Below are positions 57,408 to 64,000 of a DNA stretch of 64,000 nt, piece after piece. The notes under the pieces are model-generated. The model made no database searches. It worked only from the letters and a program-made list of their open reading frames with translations, and was not told where the DNA came from. The stretch is from Deinococcus seoulensis (GTDB taxonomy: Bacteria; Deinococcota; Deinococci; Deinococcales; Deinococcaceae), in assembly GCF_014648115.1 (NCBI RefSeq), contig NZ_BMQM01000013.1, positions 50,669 through 114,668 on the forward strand. Reading direction: 5' to 3'. Made by a program: the position numbers and the translations under genes. Numbering within the stretch: position 1 is the stretch's first letter; each line of letters begins with the position of its first letter.

Positions 57408-58193
57408 ATGACTGGACCGCTGTTCGATTCTCATATGCACACGCCCCTGTGCGGGCACGCCACGGGGTTGCCGCGCGAGTACGCGCAGGCGGCGCTGGAC
57501 GCCGGACTGGCGGGCATCTGCTTCACGGATCACATGCCGATGCCCGCGTGGTACGACGCGCCGTGGCGCATGCGCCGTGATCAGCTGGCGCAGTACGTGC
57601 AGGACGTGCAGGAAGCGCAGGCCGAGTTCGCGGGGCGGCTGGACGTGCGCCTGGGCCTGGAGGCGGACTTTCACCCCGGCACGGAACGCTTCGTGGAGGA
57701 GGTGCTGGGCGCGCACCCCTGGGACTACGTGATCGGCAGCGTGCATTACATCGGCGCGTGGGGCTTCGATAACCCGGAATTCATCGCCGAGTACGACAGC
57801 CGCGACCTTGCGGGCCTGTACCGCGACTACTACGCGCTGGCCGAGGGGGCCGCGAAATCCGGTCTGTTCGACTCCATCGGGCACCTGGACCTGCCCAAGA
57901 AATTCGGGCACCGCGACCCGGACGGGTACGCCGCGCTGCATGCCCTGGACGTGATCGCCGAACGCGGCCTCGCGCTGGACTTCAACACGGCCGGGTGGCG
58001 CAAACCGGTCGCCGAGGCGTACCCCGCCCCGGACCTGACCCGGCAGGCCGCCGAACGCGGCATCCCCTTCGTGCTGGGCAGCGACGCCCACAAGCCCGGC
58101 GAGGTCGGCCACCGCTTCACCGACGCCATCAAGCAGATTCACGACGTCGGTGGGCGGATCGTGACATACCAGGGACGCGTCCGGCACGGGTAA
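57408..58193 (+). CDS. PHP-type histidinol-phosphatase
   Basis: 261 residues. PHP metal motifs are FDSHMHTPLCGHATG, ICFTDHMPMP, LGLEADFHPG, VIGSVHYIG and LGSDAHKPGEVGHRF. They match the HisK/HisJ type that removes phosphate from histidinol phosphate in histidine synthesis. PHP proteins also act in DNA repair (see the PolX gene next), but the stand-alone length and motifs favour the phosphatase. Confidence 0.85.
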   Translation: MTGPLFDSHMHTPLCGHATGLPREYAQAALDAGLAGICFTDHMPMPAWYDAPWRMRRDQLAQYVQDVQEAQAEFAGRLDVRLGLEADFHPGTERFVEEVLGAHPWDYVIGSVHYIGAWGFDNPEFIAEYDSRDLAGLYRDYYALAEGAAKSGLFDSIGHLDLPKKFGHRDPDGYAALHALDVIAERGLALDFNTAGWRKPVAEAYPAPDLTRQAAERGIPFVLGSDAHKPGEVGHRFTDAIKQIHDVGGRIVTYQGRVRHG

Positions 58194-58206
58194 AGCGTGA
58201 ACTCCT

Positions 58207-58250
58207 GGCTCCCCTTAAGGGGTGCTGGCCGCGAAGCGGACTGAGGGGTC
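58207..58250 (-). repeat. Repeat C, copy 2
   Basis: About 44 bases matching 23148-23191 in reverse: GGCTCCCCTTAAGGGGTGCT then GGCCGCGAAGCGGACTGAGG. The GGCCGCGAAGCGG hairpin differs on both arms from copy 1 while keeping its pairing. Confidence 0.75.
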
Positions 58251-58319
58251 ACCCACCGGCCGGGCTGGTCAGGTGTTCGGCGCACCCGCCGACTCCTGCT
58301 TCCTCAGCCCGCATCCCCT

Positions 58320-58325
58320 TACTCT
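58320..58325 (+). promoter_or_regulatory. Leaderless -10 element TACTCT (polX)
   Basis: It ends six bases before the polX ATG. Confidence 0.5.
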
Positions 58326-58331
58326 GGGTGC

Positions 58332-60038
<1,707 letters not shown>

Positions 60039-60053
60039 CGCCGGGCCTGTCCG

Positions 60054-60815
60054 TCAGACGGGTTTGGCCAGGACGCTGTCCCCGGCGCGCAGGGTGGTGC
60101 GGACGAGCAGGTCGGCGGGAATCATGATCTGGTTGGTCAGGTTGGCGGACATGCGGACGGGCAGGGTGTACACCTGTCCGTCGTCGGCTTTCAGGGCGAC
60201 CAGTTGCGGGTGGCGCACGATGTCTTCCTTCCAGCGCTTGAAGATCAGTTCGTCGACGAGCGCCACGCCCTGCACCTGCCGGGTGATGGTGACGGTCAGG
60301 CGGGCCACGCGTGTCTTGCGGGGCACGATCAGGCCGATGCGGAACAGTTTGAGCAGCATGCGTTTCGCTTCGGGGTCCTGCGTGAGTTCCGAGACGGGTT
60401 TCTGCGCGTCGATCTGCTTGAGGACATCGAGTTCCCGCAGGCTCCAGCGCATGCGGCCCACCCGTTGCGGGCTGGTGATGCGGGCCGGACCGTCGAACGG
60501 CAGGTCCTGGACGGGCATGGCCTCCAGCGCTTCCAGCGTGACCTCGTCGAGGGTGCTGTCCAGGCGGGGGCTGGGGTGCGTGACGCCCTCATCGAAGTGA
60601 AAGCGGCCCTGCGGGTCCTGAAGGAGGCGTACCAGTGCGGACACGCCGTCGTCCGGCCCGAACTGAAGGTGCCGGACGCGCCCGGCTTCCAGCCACGCCT
60701 GGAACTGCCCGTCCGGGCGGTACACGTACAGCACGCCGCTGCGGCCCTGCTCTGAGAGCAGGTACAGCAGTTCCAGGAAGTCGAAGGTGTCGAGGCTGGA
60801 TGTGGATCTGGTCAT
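60054..60815 (-). CDS. DUF4388 (PATAN-like) domain protein
   Basis: 253 residues. The N-terminal half is DUF4388: LDTFDFLELLYLLSEQGRSG, LYVYRPDGQFQAWLEAGRVR and LVRLLQDPQGRFHFDEGV. In other bacteria this domain links to signalling regulators. The C-terminal half is a beta-rich part (about 190-253; GQVYTLPVRMSANLTNQIM, LVRTTLRAGDSVLAKPV). There is no receiver or kinase domain. ATG 60815 is chosen since the domain begins there, but a start at 60878 is possible. Confidence 0.7.
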   Translation of the reverse strand: MTRSTSSLDTFDFLELLYLLSEQGRSGVLYVYRPDGQFQAWLEAGRVRHLQFGPDDGVSALVRLLQDPQGRFHFDEGVTHPSPRLDSTLDEVTLEALEAMPVQDLPFDGPARITSPQRVGRMRWSLRELDVLKQIDAQKPVSELTQDPEAKRMLLKLFRIGLIVPRKTRVARLTVTITRQVQGVALVDELIFKRWKEDIVRHPQLVALKADDGQVYTLPVRMSANLTNQIMIPADLLVRTTLRAGDSVLAKPV

Positions 60816-60956
60816 GCGTGCGTGGCGTTCAGCGTGATCACGTCCTCCCGTCGCGGCGGCGGGCGCCCCTGCACTCATGTTCGCTCATCCGGCGGCGGCG
60901 GGCAAGTGGCCTTCCCGGCAGGACGGGTCACCCGCTGCCCTGCGGCTGCCCTTCAT

Positions 60957-61000
60957 ACGGACTGCCCTCTGTTCCGCCCGCAGATCATAGGGATTCCGGT
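60957..61000 (+). repeat. Degenerate fragment of element A
   Basis: TACGGACT at 60957, then CTGTTCCGCCCGCAGATC and GGATTCCGG. It resembles the start of copy 10 (reversed) and a bare end, after TCA at 60954-60956. It looks like a copy that lost its middle. It lies in the gap between the DUF4388 gene and scpB. Confidence 0.5.
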
Positions 61001-61011
61001 TCAGTGCCTTT

Positions 61012-61599
61012 TCAGCTGCGCAGCAGGTGCGAGAAGTTCGCGTTCTCCAGGGGCGGCAGGTCCTCCAGGCCGCGCAGACCGAAGTCCAGCAGGAACCGCT
61101 CGGTGGTGCCGTACAGCAGCGGGCTGCCCACCGCTTCCGAACGGCCCACGACCTTCACCAGTTCCCGTTCCTGCAACGTGACGACCGTGCCCGCGCTGCC
61201 GCCGCGCATGGCCTCGATCTCGGCGCGCGTGACGGGCTGCCGGTACGCGATGACGGCCAGCACCTCCAGTGCCGCGCTGCTCAGGGCCGGCAGGGGCGGC
61301 GGGGCCAGCAGCGGCGCCAGCTGCCCGGACAGGGTGGCCGGCACGACCAGCCGGTACCCGCCGGCGACCGCCTCGACGGTGAAGCCCAGGTTCGCGGCGT
61401 CCAGTCGTTCCGTGAACGCCTGCACCTGCCGCAGCGCCGCGTCTTCCGGGATGCCCAGCACGCCCGCCAGTTCCCGCGCCTGCACGGGCCGCCCGGCGGC
61501 CATCAGGGCCGCACCGATCAGGCTGAGGACCGGCCCCGGCGACACCGCCGGCCCACCCGTTGACGCCGGTTCGGGCGGCGTGCCCTGCGGGTCACTCAT
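61012..61599 (-). CDS. scpB: Segregation and condensation protein B
   Basis: 195 residues. Two winged-helix domains: PGPVLSLIGAALMAAGRPVQ through LAGVLGIPEDAALRQVQAFT, then ALEVLAVIAYRQPVTRAEIE through LLYGTTERFLLDFGLRGLED. ScpB dimers bind ScpA and SMC. The start is made by the end of element A copy 10: GGAG, five bases, ATG. Before insertion the gene pair tsaC-scpB would have overlapped as ATGA. Confidence 0.93.
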   Translation of the reverse strand: MSDPQGTPPEPASTGGPAVSPGPVLSLIGAALMAAGRPVQARELAGVLGIPEDAALRQVQAFTERLDAANLGFTVEAVAGGYRLVVPATLSGQLAPLLAPPPLPALSSAALEVLAVIAYRQPVTRAEIEAMRGGSAGTVVTLQERELVKVVGRSEAVGSPLLYGTTERFLLDFGLRGLEDLPPLENANFSHLLRS

Positions 61600-61732
61600 A
61601 CGGACTCCCACTGAACGGCTTGCCAGAACCATTCAATCCGAGCGGATGCGGGAAGAAGAGAAACGGGTTCCGGGCGTGGAGTGGGCAGATTGGTGGTATT
61701 CCGATCTGCGGGCGAAACAGACGGAATCCGTA
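61599..61732 (-). repeat. Element A, copy 10 (between tsaC and scpB)
   Basis: 134 bases flanked by TCA duplications (61596-61598, 61733-61735). The right one is the tsaC stop; the left one is part of the scpB start. Hairpin 1 is GCAGATTGG/CCGATCTGC and hairpin 2 is CACTGAACGG/CCATTCAATC, slightly diverged. Confidence 0.92.
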
Positions 61733-62362
61733 TCATGTCAGTTCCCGCAGCAGCGACTCGATCTGCGCGTCCGGGATGGCCCCGGCCCGCAGGACCCGTC
61801 CCTCCGGGAGCAGCACCACGGTGCTCGGCAGACCCAGCGTGCCCTGCCCGCCGTCCGGGAGGGTCAGGTCACCCAGACCCATCGCCAGCGCCTGGGCGTG
61901 CGTCGCGGCGGCCTCCTCACCACTCGGGTTGCAACTGGTGGTGGCCAGCGTGCCCCCCACCGCTTCCAGCAGCGCCCGCGCCACCGGATGGTCCGGCAAC
62001 CGCACGCCCACCCGCCCGCCGGGCGCCAGGTCGGCGGGGCAACCGGGCGCCGCCGGGGTGACCAGCGTCAGCGGCCCCGGCCACAGCGGCGCGAGCCGCT
62101 CGAACGCCTCGCTGGGGCGGATCAGGGCGCGGGCGGCCGCCACGTCCACGCACGACACCTGCACGGGCTTGTCGGCCGCGCGGCCCTTCAGGTCATACAA
62201 CCGCCGGATGGCGTCCGGACGCGACGGGTGCGCCGCCAGGCCCCACACGGTCTCACTGGGGTACGCGACCACACCCCCGTCCCGCAGGACCCGCGCGGCC
62301 TCCTGCACCTGCGCCCACCATGCGGGCGCGCGGCCCGGTCCGTTCTGCTGCTGTTCATTCAT
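61733..62362 (-). CDS. tsaC: L-threonylcarbamoyladenylate synthase
   Basis: 209 residues of the YrdC/Sua5 family: GGVVAYPSETVWGLAAHPSR (Lys/Thr/Ser pocket), LYDLKGRAADKPVQVSC, LWPGPLTLVTPAAPG, VGVRLPDHPVARALLEAVGG and ATTSCNPSGEEAA. It makes the TC-AMP used for the universal t6A37 of ANN-decoding tRNAs. The short YrdC form lacks the Sua5 C-terminal domain. GGAG six bases before 62362 selects that ATG. Confidence 0.9.
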   Translation of the reverse strand: MNEQQQNGPGRAPAWWAQVQEAARVLRDGGVVAYPSETVWGLAAHPSRPDAIRRLYDLKGRAADKPVQVSCVDVAAARALIRPSEAFERLAPLWPGPLTLVTPAAPGCPADLAPGGRVGVRLPDHPVARALLEAVGGTLATTSCNPSGEEAAATHAQALAMGLGDLTLPDGGQGTLGLPSTVVLLPEGRVLRAGAIPDAQIESLLRELT

Positions 62363-62450
62363 CACGTTCTCCGTACCGCCGATCCCGCCGGAAGCCCGCC
62401 ACGGCAGGCCACACCCCCGGACCTGTAAGGTCAGCGAAAGACCAACAGAC

Positions 62451-62456
62451 TATACT
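62451..62456 (+). promoter_or_regulatory. Leaderless -10 element TATACT (pilC)
   Basis: It ends eight bases before the pilC ATG. Confidence 0.5.
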
Positions 62457-62464
62457 GACCAGAT

Positions 62465-63685
62465 ATGCCCGTCTTCGAATACCGCGTGCGTGACCGCTCC
62501 GGCAAGGTGCTGAAATCCCAGATGGAAGCCGAGACGGCGAACCAGGTCCGGGACGCCCTGCGCGCCAAGAACCTGATGATCGTCGAGATCAAGGCCCCCA
62601 AAACGGGCATGAACGCCGACATCAGCATTCCCTTCCTGGATAACAAACCGCCGAGCCTCAAACAGGTCGCCATTTTCAGCAAGCAGCTCGCCACGCTGAT
62701 CAACGCCGGGGTGCCGCTGGTGCAGTCCCTGGCGATCCTGCAGAAACAGATCGAGCACAAGGGCTTCCAGAAAGTCGTGAAGAACATGCGCACCGACGTG
62801 GAATCCGGCACGCCGCTCAGCGAGACGCTGGTCAAGTACCCCAAGATCTTCAACCGCCTGTACGTGAACCTCGTCCGCGCCGGCGAGACCAGCGGCACAC
62901 TCGATTCGGTCCTGGAACGCATCGCGGACTTTCAGGAAAAGGAACTGGCCCTGCGCGGCAAGATCAAGAGTGCGCTGACCTACCCGGTCGTGGTGCTGGT
63001 GTTTGCCATCCTGATCACGTACTTCCTGCTGACGACCATCGTGCCGCAGTTCGCAGGCATCCTCGCTCAGATGAATGCACCCCTGCCGTTCATCACGCGC
63101 ATGCTGATGGCCGTCTCGGACTTCCTTCAGAATTCGATCCTGATTCTGGTTGCGATCGGTGCCATCATCACCTTCGCTTACCGAGCCTACTACAAGACAC
63201 CTAAGGGCCGTACAGTCATTGATGACATCAAACTGCGGCTCCCGGTCTTCGGGAACCTAACGCAGAAAAGTGCCATCGCCTCGTTCGCACGCACCTTCGG
63301 CCTGCTGATCAGCAGCGGCGTGAACATCATCGAGAGCCTCGAAATCACCAAAGGCACCGCCAACAATGCCATCGTCGAGGAAAGCATCGAGAACGCCAAG
63401 AACGTCGTGATGGTCGGTGAGCAGATGAGTTCCAGTCTGGCGACCAGCAAGGTCTTCCCGCCCATGGTTGTCAGCATGATCTCCATCGGTGAGGAAACCG
63501 GGTCGCTGGACAACATGCTCGGCAAGGTCGGGGACTTCTACGACCGCGAGGTGGATGAGGCCGTTGATAGCATGACGGCCGCCATCGAACCGCTGATGAT
63601 CGTGTTCCTGGGCGGCATCGTGGGCACCATCGTGGCCGGAATGTTCCTCCCGATGTTCAGCATCATCGGCCAGCTCAGTCAGTAA
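62465..63685 (+). CDS. pilC: Type IV pilus / type II secretion inner-membrane protein (PilC/GspF)
   Basis: 406 residues. Two repeated T2SSF domains, each with QVAIFSKQLATLINAGVPLV-type and SAIASFARTFGLLISSGVNI-type motifs and a following LPL or FPP glycine turn. Membrane segments are at about 172-195, 220-240 and 375-400. It forms the inner-membrane platform of the pilus motor; in naturally competent Deinococcus relatives it fits the DNA-uptake apparatus (with comEA-comEC). Codon use near its end is a little less G+C-rich than elsewhere. Confidence 0.93.
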   Translation: MPVFEYRVRDRSGKVLKSQMEAETANQVRDALRAKNLMIVEIKAPKTGMNADISIPFLDNKPPSLKQVAIFSKQLATLINAGVPLVQSLAILQKQIEHKGFQKVVKNMRTDVESGTPLSETLVKYPKIFNRLYVNLVRAGETSGTLDSVLERIADFQEKELALRGKIKSALTYPVVVLVFAILITYFLLTTIVPQFAGILAQMNAPLPFITRMLMAVSDFLQNSILILVAIGAIITFAYRAYYKTPKGRTVIDDIKLRLPVFGNLTQKSAIASFARTFGLLISSGVNIIESLEITKGTANNAIVEESIENAKNVVMVGEQMSSSLATSKVFPPMVVSMISIGEETGSLDNMLGKVGDFYDREVDEAVDSMTAAIEPLMIVFLGGIVGTIVAGMFLPMFSIIGQLSQ

Positions 63686-63786
63686 TTTTTGTAGGCGCTC
63701 TGGGTCTGAGTGCAGTAAGCAGTTGCAGGTAGTTGGCTGGAACTAGACTCTGTTGGCGAATTCCCGGGTGGGGGTAACAATGCGCT

Positions 63787-64000
63787 ATGAGCCTGCATGC
63801 AGCCCCTCCGGCCGAGATCCCGACGCGGACAGCCGAGCTCGTCCGCATCCTCCTCCCCAAAGGCAACACCATTACACAACTGCGAGACTGCTTTGGCGCC
63901 GTTTACTCCGACGATCAGTCTCGGTCCCTCTACCCAACTCGGGGTCAACCAGCCTACGCGCCCTGGCGGTTGGCCCTGGTCACGATTTTCCAGTTTCTCG
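63787..64000 (+). mobile_element. IS1182 family transposase (partial, 5' end)
   Basis: 71 codons are seen from the ATG at 63787 to the window edge: LRDCFGAVYSDDQSRSLYPT then RGQPAYAPWRLALVTIFQFL. The order F-G-x-x-Y-x-D...PTRGQPA.APWRLALVT is the N-terminus of IS1182-type DDE transposases. The left end of the IS should lie within 63690-63786, but I cannot fix its terminal repeat. It is the only transposase seen in the window. Confidence 0.85.

Noticed and set aside
56386..58193. A PHP/metallo-hydrolase/PolX repair cluster acting as one system
   Set aside because: Each of the three genes has its own -10 element, and the middle one looks like a histidine-pathway enzyme; no evidence for a joint system.

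Overview
The window is about 70 percent G+C and looks like a chromosomal segment of a Deinococcus species (Deinococcota). The grounds are an SLH-domain surface protein, PolX, TerB and FUN14 proteins, a TerB-bearing but phage-free backbone, and at least fourteen genes whose -10 hexamer (TANNNT) lies only 6 to 9 bases before the start codon, the leaderless promoter layout known from this genus. Species cannot be settled from the sequence. About 64 protein genes, one tRNA gene, one TPP riboswitch and three families of interspersed repeats are supported. A partial IS1182-type transposase gene runs off the right edge.

Layout. 1-1665: copper and cytochrome oxidase assembly genes (CtaG-like, SCO, PCuAC) on the minus strand. 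1955-8427: LacI regulator, FUN14 protein, ECF sigma factor, CAP-domain protein, orphan sensor kinase, molybdopterin-fold protein, DUF4384 protein. 8821-11009: the E1 alpha and beta subunits of a 2-oxoacid dehydrogenase. 11448-15501: C39-like protein, then the classic rpmH-rnpA-yidD-yidC cluster. 15704-18518: comEA-comEC, the DNA-uptake pair. 18688-21830: MFS exporter with its MarR regulator, then two tandem Nudix genes. 21918-27392: a thiamine operon with a TPP riboswitch, thiB, thiP, a helix-hairpin-helix protein, thiQ and thiamine pyrophosphokinase. 27606-36354: lipoprotein hydrolase, hemL, CoA-binding protein, flavin oxidoreductase, TerB, RecJ, LapA-like protein. 36500-45941: SLH porin-like surface protein, purine nucleoside phosphorylase, enoyl-CoA hydratase, HD phosphohydrolase, GreA, prfA, homoserine dehydrogenase, SIS-like protein. 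46190-50115: tRNA-Arg(CCG), PpiC/SurA-like foldase, trpS, scpA. 50400-55200: lipoprotein, aroE, argC, Nudix, acetyltransferase, argF. 55390-64000: EamA transporter, metallo-hydrolase, PHP phosphatase, PolX, DUF4388 protein, scpB, tsaC, pilC, transposase fragment.

The most striking structure is a family of about 133-base non-coding elements (called A here): ten copies plus remnants. Each has imperfect terminal inverted repeats, two internal hairpins kept by compensatory changes, and a 3-base target duplication TNA (TGA, TCA or TTA). Every independent insertion uses a stop codon as its target, so the gene keeps its stop. In three operons the far end of the element supplies a GGAG ribosome site and an ATG for the next gene. 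A second, about 340-base repeat (B) occurs as an inverted pair 12 kb apart and separates thiB from thiP. A third short repeat (C) is also present twice.

Most genes are housekeeping. Genes on the same strand often overlap by ATGA or GTGA, implying translational coupling. Convergent genes are separated by long perfect hairpins, mostly without a U-tract.
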